The translations under genes and the position numbers were made by a program. The notes under the pieces are model-generated. The model was not told the DNA's origin and ran no database searches. It saw only the letters and a program-made list of their open reading frames with translations. This document shows positions 14,531 through 22,823 of a stretch of DNA of 26,573 bases, piece after piece (positions within the stretch are counted from its first letter, which is position 1; each line of letters begins with the position of its first letter). Source of the stretch: CBCPMX01 sp965120355 (GTDB lineage: Bacteria; Bacillota; Clostridia; Oscillospirales; Oscillospiraceae). The DNA is taken from positions 1 through 26,573 of the forward strand of contig CBCPMX010000146.1 in assembly GCA_965120355.1 (NCBI GenBank). The letters run 5' to 3'.

Positions 14531-16266
14531 AGCTATTTGGCAACAACCGGCATGGACAACACGTAAAGTCCAAGTTGGCGCAAAAAGAAGAGAAAAAAAA
14601 TACAGCCATACAGTCGGATGATGTCTCCGTGCCGGAGAAAAAGAAGTCAAAAACTGGATTTGGCGCAAGATGGAAAGCCCTCCCGCTGGCCCTTAAAATT
14701 CTGATTGTCGTGCTGGCAGTGCTGCTGGTACTTGTGATTGCGGTTGCGATTTGGTGGGCGCTGAATGTGAAGCCGCCCGCGGCTTCCAATACCATCGACT
14801 CATCCCCCATGACCACCACCACTACGCGGGTGGATGAGGAGACCGGCGAGGAATACGAGGTGGAAGTTTACAGCGACGGCGAGGAGGCCTTCCAGGCGCC
14901 TACCACCAAAACTGTGACAAAGGTGGATGAGGAGACCGGCGAGGAGTATGAGTACGAGATTCCAGTCAGCAAGAAGGAAGGCTTTTATAACATCCTCATT
15001 GCCGGTACTGACGGCGACGGCGGCCGGACCGATACCATTATGATTGCTTCGCTGGACACTACCACCCACGAGGTGGCCCTGATGAGTATCCCACGCGATA
15101 CCTATATCAGCGCCAATTACTCTGTGCCGAAGATCAACTCAGCCTATGGCGCCGGCGGCATGGGGGAAGAAGGCATGGCTGCGCTGAAGAACCAGCTGGC
15201 CAAACTTCTCGGGTTTGAAGTGGACGGCTATGTGTTGGTGGATCTGGAGGCCTTTGTTGAAATTGTGGATCTGGTGGGCGGCGTGGAGTTTAACGTGCCC
15301 ATGAACATGTATTACAGCGATCCCAGCCAGAACCTGTATATTAACCTCAGCGCCGGCCTGCAGGTGCTCGACGGCGAGCATGCCATTCAGCTGGTGCGCT
15401 ATCGTTCCGGCTATGCTTCTGCGGATATCCAGCGGACTACAGTCCAGCAGGATTTTCTGCGGGCGCTGGCAAAGCAGTGCCTTCAGTTCAATAATATAGA
15501 CAAAGTCACGGAAATGGCGGAGATTGTAGCAACCTATGTCACAACAGACTTGACTGTGGGCAATATCATTTATTTCGCCATGGAAGTGCTGCAATGCGAC
15601 TTTGACGAGATGGTCACCGTCACACTGCCCGGCCAGTCGATCTCCATCAACGGCGGTTCTTATTATGCGTTGTATAAAAATCAGGTACTGGAGATTGTCA
15701 ACGAGTATTTTAACCCCTATGATACGGAGATTACGGCCAGCGACGTGACCATTCTGGGGTCTGCATCCAGTTCCGGATCGGTCACCTATAACACCGGCAG
15801 TTCGAACCACGGCTCTTATGGAACCGGCAGTTCTTCCGGAAGCTCCAGTTCCGGCAGTTCTTCCAGCGGGACGAGCAGTTCTGCGTCTGAAACAAGTCAA
15901 GCTCCGGAAACATCTGAGACGCCGGAGGAGACAACGCCTGCGGAAGAGTTACTGCCCACTGAGAGTATGCCGGCTGAGAGCAGCGAGACATCGGCAGCGC
16001 CCACTGAATCGACCGGATCCAGTGGTGGTGAGCCTACAAATGGACAGACGCCATCCACCACAACGCCGTCCGGTTCTGACAGCGGCACGGGCAGCACAGC
16101 CACGGAGCCGTCCGCAAGCCAGAGCGGCGAACCGGCAGAGTCCTCAGCGCCGGCTGAAACTGGGGCTGCGCAGACGCCCTCTGACAGTGGAACCGGCAGC
16201 ACACAGACTGAGGATTCCGGCGCCAGTGCGCCGGCGGATAACGCCGATATTCTCCCCACGGAATAA
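14527..16266 (+). CDS. LytR-CpsA-Psr (LCP) family wall-polymer ligase
   Basis: A 579-residue membrane protein likely attaching undecaprenyl-linked anionic polymers to peptidoglycan. A basic cytoplasmic head (1-55) precedes one transmembrane helix (about 57-79). An acidic stalk follows, carrying the sequence VDEETGEEYE twice (about 102-111 and 133-142). The LCP catalytic domain (about 153-315) shows ILIAGTDGDGGRTDTIM, the pyrophosphate-binding Arg in SIPRDTYI, KINSAYGAGG, and VRYRSGYASADIQRT with its conserved Arg residues. A second globular stretch to about 415 is followed by ~160 residues of Ser/Gly- then Thr/Glu/Pro-rich low complexity. ATG 14527 overlaps the nadD-yqeK stop and has GGAAAG upstream. 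The position between yqeK and rsfS is a recurrent clostridial arrangement. Confidence 0.93.
   Translation: MKLFGNNRHGQHVKSKLAQKEEKKNTAIQSDDVSVPEKKKSKTGFGARWKALPLALKILIVVLAVLLVLVIAVAIWWALNVKPPAASNTIDSSPMTTTTTRVDEETGEEYEVEVYSDGEEAFQAPTTKTVTKVDEETGEEYEYEIPVSKKEGFYNILIAGTDGDGGRTDTIMIASLDTTTHEVALMSIPRDTYISANYSVPKINSAYGAGGMGEEGMAALKNQLAKLLGFEVDGYVLVDLEAFVEIVDLVGGVEFNVPMNMYYSDPSQNLYINLSAGLQVLDGEHAIQLVRYRSGYASADIQRTTVQQDFLRALAKQCLQFNNIDKVTEMAEIVATYVTTDLTVGNIIYFAMEVLQCDFDEMVTVTLPGQSISINGGSYYALYKNQVLEIVNEYFNPYDTEITASDVTILGSASSSGSVTYNTGSSNHGSYGTGSSSGSSSSGSSSSGTSSSASETSQAPETSETPEETTPAEELLPTESMPAESSETSAAPTESTGSSGGEPTNGQTPSTTTPSGSDSGTGSTATEPSASQSGEPAESSAPAETGAAQTPSDSGTGSTQTEDSGASAPADNADILPTE
14812..14960 (+). 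repeat. Tandem 93-base duplication in the LCP stalk
   Basis: Bases 14830-14859 and 14923-14952 are near identical over 30 bases and encode VDEETGEEYE in both copies. They differ only at third codon positions. Flanking Thr-rich codons (ACCACC...) also align, giving a repeat unit of 93 bases (31 codons). It lies between the transmembrane helix and the LCP domain. Confidence 0.75.
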
Positions 16267-16369
16267 CCGGGAGAAAGGCGCAGGCAGCCGGGAACTGGCC
16301 TCGTACGGACAAAGCGGGGTGACGGTGCTGCTGCGGATGCGGATGGCGGCGGAGCCGGTGGCCCCTTCC

Positions 16370-16404
16370 AATCCGCAGCCTCTGCGCCGCAGGGGCTGCG
16401 GATT
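16370..16404 (+). terminator. Long GC-rich hairpin between the LCP gene and rsfS
   Basis: AATCCGCAGCC (16370-16380) pairs with GGCTGCGGATT (16394-16404). The inner CTGC/GCAG continues the stem, giving about 16 pairs including one T-G wobble and a 3-base loop. No T run follows, so it may be a processing or partial-termination element rather than a standard intrinsic terminator. It lies about 100 bases after the LCP stop and 97 before rsfS. Confidence 0.5.
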
Positions 16405-16501
16405 GACGACAGAAAAAGATTGATGTTTGCGCAATTAACATGCAGTGGTGCAGGACGCGGGGCGCCGTGGCTTGTACACTGGGAAGGATGGAGTTTGCAA
16501 G

Positions 16502-16885
16502 ATGATGAGTCCAAAAGAAATCGCTATGGCGGCAGCAAAAGCGCTCGACAGCAAAAAGGGCTTGGACGTCAAGCTGCTTGAGGTCAGGGATGTGACGATC
16601 CTGGCGGATTATTTCCTGATTTGCACCGGCACTTCCAACACCCATGTCAAAACGCTCTGCGATGAAGTGGAGAAGGTCATGGACGAGGTGGATGAGCCGC
16701 TTCTGCATCGCGAAGGACATCGCAGCGGCACATGGGTGCTGCTGGATTTCGGCTGTCTCGTGGTTCACGTTTTTACCGATGAGACACGGAAATTTTACGA
16801 TCTGGAGCGGCTGTGGAACGATGCTGCGCAGATACCGCTGGATTTTGCGGCCATGGACGCGCATGTCCCTGTCAAAGAAGTGTAA
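16502..16885 (+). CDS. rsfS: Ribosome silencing factor RsfS
   Basis: A 127-residue RsfS (YqeL/DUF143 family), which binds L14 on the 50S subunit and blocks subunit joining when nutrients are scarce. Family signatures are LEVRDVTILADYFLICTGTS (about 26-45), HREGHRSGTWVLLDFGCLVVHVFTDE (about 71-96) and the terminal region REFY-like RKFYDLERLW (about 97-108). ATG 16502 is 8 bases after GGAG (16490-16493); an upstream GTG extension lacks a ribosome site. It lies 235 bases from the LCP gene across a strong hairpin and 57 bases before leuS, matching the conserved nadD-yqeK-LCP-rsfS-leuS order. Confidence 0.95.
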   Translation: MMSPKEIAMAAAKALDSKKGLDVKLLEVRDVTILADYFLICTGTSNTHVKTLCDEVEKVMDEVDEPLLHREGHRSGTWVLLDFGCLVVHVFTDETRKFYDLERLWNDAAQIPLDFAAMDAHVPVKEV

Positions 16886-16942
16886 CCTTGACAGCGGATG
16901 CTGTCTGTTAGAAAAGCAATCTATAAAGTAAGGTGAGAGATC

Positions 16943-19441
16943 ATGAAATACGATTTCGCGGCCATTGAGCCGAAATGGCAAAAGCGTTGGGAGGAAGCAG
17001 GGGTTTACAAGGCGGTTAACGGGTCTGAAAAGCCAAAATTCTATGCGCTGATTGAGTTCCCGTATCCGTCCAGTGCAGGTCTGCATGTGGGACATCCCCG
17101 CCCATATACGGCGCTGGATATTGTGGCGCGGAAAAAGCGGATGGAGGGATACAATGTACTGTTCCCCATCGGTTTTGATGCCTTTGGACTGCCCACGGAG
17201 AACTATGCCATCAAAAACCATGTCCATCCGGCCAAGGTCACGCAGGATAATATCCGGAATTTCACAAAACAGCTGAAAATGCTGGGGTACAGTTTCGATT
17301 GGGACAGAGTGGTGGACACAACGGACCCCAGCTACTACAAATGGACCCAGTGGATTTTCCTGCAGCTGTATAAACATGGTTTGGCCTATAAGGCGACCAT
17401 GCCCGTCAACTGGTGTACCAGCTGCAAATGCGTCCTGGCCAATGAAGAAGTTGTAGAGGGCGTGTGTGAGCGCTGCGGCAGTCCGGTCATTCGCAAGGAG
17501 AAGAGCCAGTGGATGCTGCGAATTACAAAGTATGCCCAGCGACTGATCGATGATCTGGATGATCTGGACTACATTGAGCGAGTGAAGATCCAGCAGAAAA
17601 ACTGGATTGGCCGCTCCACCGGCGCGGAAGTGACCTTCAAGGCCACTACCGGCGATGACATTGTGGTCTTTACGACCCGTCCGGATACGCTGTTTGGCGC
17701 GACGTACATGGTTTTGTCACCGGAGCATGCGCTGATTAAGAAATGGATGGAAGCGGGCATCCTTGTCAACGCCGATGAGGTCATTGCCTATCAGGCCGCC
17801 GCGGCTTCGAAATCCGATTTGGAGCGCACTGAACTGAATAAGGAAAAAACCGGCGTATGCCTGGACGGGGTGAAGGGCGTCAATCCGGTCAACGGCAAAG
17901 AGATTCCCATCTTTATCTCTGACTATGTGCTGGCTACCTATGGCACCGGCGCCATTATGGCAGTGCCGGCCCACGATGAGCGCGACTGGGAGTTTGCCAA
18001 GAAATTTGGCTGCGAGATCATTGAGGTGGTGGCCGGCGGAGAAGATGTGCAGAAGGCTGCCTTCACTGCCAAGGATGATAGCGGCATTATGGTAAATTCC
18101 GATTTTCTCAATGGCTTGACGGCGAAAGAGGCGATCCCCGTTGTCACCAAATGGCTGGAAGAGCAGGGGATCGGCGAAGCAAAGGTTAATTTCAAACTCC
18201 GCGACTGGGTCTTTTCCCGCCAGCGCTACTGGGGTGAGCCCATTCCCATGGTGTGGTGCGACAAGTGCGGCTGGCAGCCTTTGCCGGAGGACCAGCTCCC
18301 CCTGCTGCTGCCGGATGTGGAGAGCTATGAGCCCACCGATGACGGCGAAAGCCCCCTGTCCAAAATGACAGATTGGGTGAATACCACCTGCCCCTGCTGC
18401 GGCGGCCCCGCCCGGCGGGAGACGGACACTATGCCCCAGTGGGCCGGGTCCAGCTGGTATTTCCTGCGGTATATGGACCCCCATAATGACAAGGCCCTGG
18501 CGTCCAAAGAGGCCATGGACTACTGGTCCCCGGTGGACTGGTACAATGGCGGTATGGAACACACGACGCTGCATCTGCTCTATTCCCGTTTTTGGCACAA
18601 GTTCTTGTATGACATCGGCGTGGTGCCCACCAAAGAACCCTATGCAAAGCGGACCAGCCACGGCATGATTCTGGGCGAAAACCCGCACTATGTGGGCAAT
18701 TTCGAGACGCAGGAGGAAAAGGACGAAATGCTGCGCAAGTATGGCAGCCAGGCCCTCAGTCCAGCGGTTAAGATGTCCAAATCTTTGGGGAATGTGGTCA
18801 ACCCCAACGACATTGTGGATGAGTACGGTGCGGATACCTTGCGGACATATATTATGTTCATCGGGGATTTTGAGAAAGCCGCCACATGGTCCAGCCAGGC
18901 AGTGAAGGGTTGTAAGCGGTTCCTGGACAGGGTATGGAATCTGTCCGAAAAAGTAGTGGATGGCGACGCCTATACTGCCGTCAACGAAGGCCGTATGCAC
19001 AAGGCGATTAAGAAAGTGACGCAGGATATTGACGCCCTAAAAGCCAATACCGCGATCGCGGCCTTGATGAGTCTGGTCAACGAACTGGGAGAACATGGCG
19101 TCAATAAGGCGGAATTCCGCACGCTGCTGCAGCTGCTCAGCCCATTTGCGCCGCACATCGCAGAAGAACTGTGGGAGCAGCATGGCTATGGCGGGTTCTG
19201 CTGCGTCTCCGCATGGCCTGTCTATGATGAGGAAAAGACAAAGGATGCGCAGGTCGAAATGGCCATTCAGGTCAACGGCAAGTTCCGCGGCACCATGTCG
19301 ATTGCCGCTGACAGCGAAGAGGAAGCTGCAATCGCTGCCGCCATGGAAACCGCTCCGGTGCAAAGACAGTTGGCCACTGGGGCTCAGCTGCGCAAAACCA
19401 TCGTAGTCAAAAACAAGCTGATCAATCTCATCATCAAATGA
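16943..19441 (+). CDS. leuS: Leucyl-tRNA synthetase
   Basis: An 832-residue class I synthetase charging tRNA-Leu. The N-terminal Rossmann fold has the HIGH-type signature HVGH (48-51). A zinc-binding knuckle with C-x2-C pairs lies near 155-180 (CTSCKC, CERCGSP). The CP1 editing domain includes FTTRPDTLFGATY (about 236-248) and GTGAIMAVPAHDERDWEF (about 334-351). Further Cys pairs (CDKCGW, CPCCGG) precede GSSWYFLRYMDP. KMSKS is at about 610-614, followed by the anticodon-binding helices and a small C-terminal domain. Length and motif order are typical. AAGGTGAGAG precedes ATG 16943. The leader contains a short hairpin, GACAGC/GCTGTC (16890-16905), but no recognisable T-box. An intrinsic terminator follows directly. 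Confidence 0.97.
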   Translation: MKYDFAAIEPKWQKRWEEAGVYKAVNGSEKPKFYALIEFPYPSSAGLHVGHPRPYTALDIVARKKRMEGYNVLFPIGFDAFGLPTENYAIKNHVHPAKVTQDNIRNFTKQLKMLGYSFDWDRVVDTTDPSYYKWTQWIFLQLYKHGLAYKATMPVNWCTSCKCVLANEEVVEGVCERCGSPVIRKEKSQWMLRITKYAQRLIDDLDDLDYIERVKIQQKNWIGRSTGAEVTFKATTGDDIVVFTTRPDTLFGATYMVLSPEHALIKKWMEAGILVNADEVIAYQAAAASKSDLERTELNKEKTGVCLDGVKGVNPVNGKEIPIFISDYVLATYGTGAIMAVPAHDERDWEFAKKFGCEIIEVVAGGEDVQKAAFTAKDDSGIMVNSDFLNGLTAKEAIPVVTKWLEEQGIGEAKVNFKLRDWVFSRQRYWGEPIPMVWCDKCGWQPLPEDQLPLLLPDVESYEPTDDGESPLSKMTDWVNTTCPCCGGPARRETDTMPQWAGSSWYFLRYMDPHNDKALASKEAMDYWSPVDWYNGGMEHTTLHLLYSRFWHKFLYDIGVVPTKEPYAKRTSHGMILGENPHYVGNFETQEEKDEMLRKYGSQALSPAVKMSKSLGNVVNPNDIVDEYGADTLRTYIMFIGDFEKAATWSSQAVKGCKRFLDRVWNLSEKVVDGDAYTAVNEGRMHKAIKKVTQDIDALKANTAIAALMSLVNELGEHGVNKAEFRTLLQLLSPFAPHIAEELWEQHGYGGFCCVSAWPVYDEEKTKDAQVEMAIQVNGKFRGTMSIAADSEEEAAIAAAMETAPVQRQLATGAQLRKTIVVKNKLINLIIK

Positions 19442-19442
19442 T

Positions 19443-19474
19443 CGGCAAAAACTAGAGAAGATTTTGCCGTTTTT
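19443..19474 (+). terminator. Intrinsic terminator of leuS
   Basis: CGGCAAAA (19443-19450) pairs with TTTTGCCG (19462-19469), followed by TTTTT (19470-19474). It begins two bases after the stop codon. Confidence 0.8.
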
Positions 19475-19497
19475 CGCTGTGAAAGGCGGACTGAGAC

Positions 19498-19526
19498 TTG
19501 ACAAAGGCCAGAAGATACAATATAAT
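19498..19526 (+). promoter_or_regulatory. Perfect consensus sigma-A promoter of rpsU
   Basis: TTGACA (19498-19503), a 17-base spacer and TATAAT (19521-19526) match the vegetative consensus at every position. It should give a leader of about 65 bases before rpsU. This is the strongest promoter seen in the window. Confidence 0.88.
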
Positions 19527-19597
19527 AAGTAAAGCCATCAGAATGGCCCTTGAAAGCATCCTGGATTTAGCCGGTTGCGTCGGAGGGAGGGAAAACA

Positions 19598-19780
19598 ATG
19601 TCTGAAGTTCGCGTCAAGGAAAATGAATCCTTGGAGAGCGCACTGAAGCGGTTCAAGCGTAGCTGCGCAAAAGCTGGCGTGATCGCTGAGGTCAAAAAAA
19701 GAGAACACTATGTCAGCCCCAGCCTGAAACGTAAGCAGAAGTCTGAAGCTGCCCGCAAGAACAAGAGAAAGTATTATTGA
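19598..19780 (+). CDS. rpsU: 30S ribosomal protein S21
   Basis: A 60-residue, strongly basic small-subunit protein at the mRNA exit platform near the anti-Shine-Dalgarno region. The S21 pattern is clear: VRVKENESLESALKRFKR at the N-terminus, REHYVSPSLKRK in the middle, and a Lys/Arg-rich end (ARKNKRKYY). ATG 19598 follows a GGAGGGAGG site. It is monocistronic, with a full-consensus promoter upstream and a GC-rich terminator 24 bases downstream. In many Firmicutes rpsU is followed by yqeY; that neighbour is absent here. Confidence 0.96.
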   Translation: MSEVRVKENESLESALKRFKRSCAKAGVIAEVKKREHYVSPSLKRKQKSEAARKNKRKYY

Positions 19781-19803
19781 TCTCTCCGGAATACTGCGTT
19801 CTC

Positions 19804-19833
19804 ACGCCGCCTGCTTAAGCAGGCGGCGTTTTC
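19804..19833 (+). terminator. Intrinsic terminator of rpsU
   Basis: The perfect inverted repeat ACGCCGCCTGC (19804-19814) / GCAGGCGGCGT (19819-19829) has a TTAA loop and is followed by a short T run at 19829-19832. Confidence 0.8.
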
Positions 19834-19933
19834 CATGGAAAAATGCAGCGGAGGATTCAGGGAGTTTCTTTCGCTTTTATGCGATATGCTATGCATTTCA
19901 TATGGAGATTCTGAAAATTTATAAGAAATGCCC

Positions 19934-19962
19934 TTGAAAATTCTGAATAATGTCTGTATAAT
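19934..19962 (+). promoter_or_regulatory. Sigma-A promoter of the amino-acid ABC importer
   Basis: TTGAAA (19934-19939), a 17-base spacer and a perfect TATAAT (19957-19962) lie 35 bases before the binding-protein start. The flanks are AT-rich (19880-19960). No T-box, riboswitch or clear operator was recognised. Confidence 0.78.
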
Positions 19963-19997
19963 AACACTCGTTAAATTCAATGAAGGAGAGACCTTTC

Positions 19998-20930
19998 ATG
20001 AAAAATTTGAAAAAATGGATCGCGCTGCTTGCAGTTGCGGCCATGATGATGACGCTGTTTGCCGCCTGCGGCTCCAGCACTGAATCCACTGAGCAGACCA
20101 GCGAGTCTGCCGCCGCTGCAGAAAGCACGGCTGACTCCGAAGAGACTGCGGCTTCCGAAGAGCCGGAGGCTTCTGAAGAAGCTTCTTCTGAGGAAACAGC
20201 AGCTGCCGGTGATTATGGCGAGTTTACCACCATTGAGGAAGGCAAGCTCATTATGGCTACCAACGCTCAGTTCCCGCCCTATGAGATGGTTTCTGACGGC
20301 GAGGGCGTCGCGGGTACCGGTATCGAGGGTATTGACGCTGAGATTGCTGCTGCGATTGCCGAGAAATTGGGCTTGGAGCTGGAGATTGATGACATGGAGT
20401 TCGATTCCGCCCTGCTGGCCGTGCAGAATGGCTCTGCGGACGTGGTGCTGGCTGGCCTGAGCTACAGCGAAGAGCGGGATGAGGTCATGGATTTCTCCGA
20501 CAGCTACGCTACTGGCGTGCAGGTGGTCATTGTGAAAGAGGGCTCCGAAGTGACCCTGGATAACCTGGGCGACTATATGATCGGCACCCAGCGCGGCACC
20601 ACCGGCTACATCTATGCTTCCGATACTCCCGAAAATGGCGGCTATGGTGAAGACCATGTGCTGGCCTATGACAACGGCGCCACCGCTGTGCAGGCGTTGC
20701 TCAACGATCAGATTGACGCGGTCATTATCGACAAGGATCCGGCTGAGGCTTATGTTGCTGCCAATGAGGGCCTGACCATCCTGCCTGGAAACTGGGTTGA
20801 GGAGGAGTACTGCATTGCCGTGAACGAGGGCAATTCCGCTCTGCTGAACGCCGTGAATACCGCTCTCAATGAGTTGATTGCGGACGGTACCGTCCAGAGT
20901 ATCATCGACAGCTATATCACGGCTGATTGA
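19998..20930 (+). CDS. Polar amino-acid ABC transporter substrate-binding lipoprotein
   Basis: A 310-residue lipoprotein. The signal peptide has a basic start and hydrophobic core, ending in lipobox FAAC (Cys24). An unusually long acidic linker (about 25-80) of Ser, Thr, Glu and Ala precedes a family-3 solute-binding domain (about 82-308). Key stretches are KLIMATNAQFPPYEM (first strand and ligand loop), GIDAEIAAAIAEKLGLELEI, DVVLAGLSYSEERDEVMDFS and IGTQRGTTGYIYA, the last with the typical amino-acid-binding Arg. The substrate is a polar amino acid, but which one cannot be read from sequence. ATG 19998 follows AAGGAGAG. It is separated from its permease by an intrinsic terminator, which should favour production of binding protein over membrane components. 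Confidence 0.93.
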   Translation: MKNLKKWIALLAVAAMMMTLFAACGSSTESTEQTSESAAAAESTADSEETAASEEPEASEEASSEETAAAGDYGEFTTIEEGKLIMATNAQFPPYEMVSDGEGVAGTGIEGIDAEIAAAIAEKLGLELEIDDMEFDSALLAVQNGSADVVLAGLSYSEERDEVMDFSDSYATGVQVVIVKEGSEVTLDNLGDYMIGTQRGTTGYIYASDTPENGGYGEDHVLAYDNGATAVQALLNDQIDAVIIDKDPAEAYVAANEGLTILPGNWVEEEYCIAVNEGNSALLNAVNTALNELIADGTVQSIIDSYITAD

Positions 20931-20947
20931 TCTTTGACGTCTTGAAA

Positions 20948-20976
20948 AAAAGGAGCGGCCCAGCGCCGCTCCTTTT
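20948..20976 (+). terminator. Intra-operon terminator between binding protein and permease genes
   Basis: AAAAGGAGCGGC (20948-20959) pairs with GCCGCTCCTTTT (20965-20976) around a 5-base loop, 18 bases after the binding-protein stop. The symmetrical A and T runs make it a credible partial terminator. No separate permease promoter was recognised in the remaining 36 bases. Confidence 0.75.
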
Positions 20977-21012
20977 GGCCTGTTCCAGATAACGAGAGAG
21001 AGGAGCATGTAG

Positions 21013-21774
21013 ATGGATTTTGATCAGATATACGAAACTTTTCGCGCGCTGGAAGATCCAAACTTTTGGCAGGATGCCTACATGAAGTTTTATCGCGCCT
21101 GGTTTGAAGGGGACCGGTGGCTTCAGTATTTCCGGGGGCTGCTTACCACCCTGGAAGTGACGGTGATTGCACTGTTGATCGGCGTGGTGCTGGGTATCCT
21201 GGTGGCAGTGGTTCGCACTGCCCATGATCAACAGCGGCCGGGCCGACACAATCCGGTGCTGGGCTTCATCAACCTGATCTGTAAAATCTATGTGACCATC
21301 ATTCGAGGCACACCAATGATGGTGCAGATGCTGATTATGGGCTTTGTGATTTTTGCCAGCAGCCGCAATTCCACTATGGTGGGAGCCCTGGCCTTGGGAA
21401 TCAACTCGGGCGCCTATGTGGCAGAGATTATCCGCGGCGGCCTCATGAGCTTGGATCCCGGCCAGATGGAGGCAGGCCGCTCCCTTGGGTTGGGATATCT
21501 GGACACAATGCGGTTTATTGTGGTTCCGCAGGCGTTCAAGGCCATTCTGCCATCTCTGGGCAATGAATTTATTACCTTATTGAAGGATACCTCCCTCATC
21601 TCCGTGGTGGCAGGCCGGGAAATTGTTTACTTTGCACAGGCGATTGTGGCCCGTACTTATGAAACCATGTATCCATACCTCATCACCGCTGTGATGTATC
21701 TGATCCTGGTGCTGATCTTTACTTGGCTCCAGGGTAAGCTGGAAAGGAGACTGCGGCAAAGTGATCGACGTTAA
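21013..21774 (+). CDS. Amino-acid ABC transporter permease (HisM/GlnP type)
   Basis: A 253-residue inner-membrane permease. A ~35-residue amphipathic N-terminus precedes about five hydrophobic helices: about 40-63, 85-110, 115-140, 190-205 and 213-235. The family N-terminal motif appears as GLLTTLEVTVIALLIG. RGTPMMVQ and the helix GINSGAYVAEIIRGG are standard for this subfamily. The EAA loop that contacts the ATPase is EAGRSLGLGYLDTMRFIVVPQ-like (about 152-172). ATG 21013 has AGAGAGGAG upstream. The 3' end overlaps the ATPase gene by 14 bases, showing translational coupling. A single permease gene suggests a homodimeric channel. Confidence 0.94.
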   Translation: MDFDQIYETFRALEDPNFWQDAYMKFYRAWFEGDRWLQYFRGLLTTLEVTVIALLIGVVLGILVAVVRTAHDQQRPGRHNPVLGFINLICKIYVTIIRGTPMMVQMLIMGFVIFASSRNSTMVGALALGINSGAYVAEIIRGGLMSLDPGQMEAGRSLGLGYLDTMRFIVVPQAFKAILPSLGNEFITLLKDTSLISVVAGREIVYFAQAIVARTYETMYPYLITAVMYLILVLIFTWLQGKLERRLRQSDRR

Positions 21775-22483
21775 ACACCTGACCAAGTCTTTTGGACAGA
21801 ATCTGGTTCTGGACGATATTTCAGAGCATGTCTCTGAAGGGGAAAAAGTGGTCATTATTGGCCCCTCTGGCTCCGGAAAATCCACGTTTCTGCGCTGTTT
21901 GAACCTGTTGGAGCTTCCCAGCAGCGGCACCATTACCTTTGACGGGACAGTCATCACCGATCCCAAGGTGAAGATTGATGAGGTACGCAGGAAAATGGGG
22001 ATGGTATTCCAGCACTTTAATCTGTTTCCCAATATGACGATTCGCAGGAACATTACCCTGGCTCCGGTTCGTACCGGCCTGATGAAACAGGAAGAGGCGG
22101 ATGATACAGCCACCCAGCTTCTGCGGCGAGTGGGGCTGGAGGAAAAGGCCGACGCCTATCCCGCACAGCTGTCTGGCGGGCAGAAACAGCGCATTGCCAT
22201 TGTCCGGGCACTTGCCATGCGGCCCAAAGTGATGCTCTTTGACGAGCCCACATCCGCCCTGGACCCGGAGATGGTGGGTGAAGTGCTGGAGGTCATGAAG
22301 GAACTGGCGGAGGAGGGGATGACCATGGTTGTGGTTACCCATGAAATGGGCTTTGCCCGGGAGGTGGGGACTCGGATCCTCTTCATGGATGGCGGCCATG
22401 TCCTGGAGCAGAACGAGCCACAGGCCTTCTTTGCCAATCCCCAGAACCCACGGACGCAGGAGTTTCTCTCAAAGGTGCTTTGA
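21761..22483 (+). CDS. Amino-acid ABC transporter ATP-binding protein (GlnQ type)
   Basis: A 240-residue ABC ATPase powering the importer. It contains Walker A GPSGSGKST (34-42), Q-loop MVFQHFNLFPNMT (about 81-93), signature LSGGQKQRIAIVRALAM (about 135-151), Walker B VMLFDEPTSALDPE (about 155-168) and the H-loop VVVTHEMGFA (about 190-199). It starts with GTG at 21761, inside the permease gene; AAAGGAGAC about 13 bases upstream is the probable ribosome site. It ends the transport operon, followed by a strong terminator. Confidence 0.95.
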   Translation: MIDVKHLTKSFGQNLVLDDISEHVSEGEKVVIIGPSGSGKSTFLRCLNLLELPSSGTITFDGTVITDPKVKIDEVRRKMGMVFQHFNLFPNMTIRRNITLAPVRTGLMKQEEADDTATQLLRRVGLEEKADAYPAQLSGGQKQRIAIVRALAMRPKVMLFDEPTSALDPEMVGEVLEVMKELAEEGMTMVVVTHEMGFAREVGTRILFMDGGHVLEQNEPQAFFANPQNPRTQEFLSKVL

Positions 22484-22521
22484 CAAAAGCTGCCCCTGAA
22501 AACGGAAATGCAATAAACAGG

Positions 22522-22560
22522 AAAATCGTGTCGAGGACATTGTCTCGACACGATTTTATT
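22522..22560 (+). terminator. Intrinsic terminator of the amino-acid ABC importer operon
   Basis: AAAATCGTGTCGAG (22522-22535) pairs perfectly with CTCGACACGATTTT (22544-22557) around an 8-base loop, followed by ATT. The 14-bp stem lies about 40 bases after the ATPase stop. Confidence 0.85.
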
Positions 22561-22749
22561 ATTGATCTGGCTTGTGCGCTGCCGCCTTGTTTTGATGGAT
22601 AGACGGGTTGCAGATGTCTGGCAGGCTGAGAGAACGAGGGATGCTCAGCGGTTTCCCCTGTATATGCTGCGCGAAAGGACAAAACAAGTTAAAGGAACCC
22701 CAATATCTGCTTTTTGCTTACGATACTCTCAGAGCACGAAGAAAGCGCA

Positions 22750-22785
22750 GGGCGCCCAAAGCAGCAAATGCTGCTTTGGGCGCCC
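22750..22785 (-). terminator. Terminator-like hairpin downstream of tsf
   Basis: GGGCGCCCAAAGCAGC (22750-22765) pairs perfectly over 16 bases with 22770-22785 around an AAAT loop. It lies about 40 bases beyond the tsf stop. The bases after it on the minus strand are only moderately T-rich (GCGCTTTCTT). Confidence 0.75.
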
Positions 22786-22823
22786 ATAAAGTTTCCGAAT
22801 ATCACGCTGCAAAGAATGTTTTC

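Larger units (their letters stand above)
22484..22823. other. Convergent gap between the ABC importer and tsf
   Basis: This 340-base gap contains one terminator for each converging operon (22522-22560 and 22750-22785). Between them, 22561-22749 shows no gene, no tRNA and no recognisable riboswitch. Short open frames there lack ribosome sites. Confidence 0.6.

Noticed and set aside
16886..16942. T-box or leucine-responsive leader before leuS
   Set aside because: The gap is only 57 bases with one 6-bp hairpin, too short for a T-box, and no T-box core sequence was seen.
22561..22749. Possible riboswitch (CTGAGA near 22625 resembling part of a TPP element) or SRP RNA
   Set aside because: The other conserved TPP segments and any SRP RNA core are absent, and no suitable gene follows on the plus strand.
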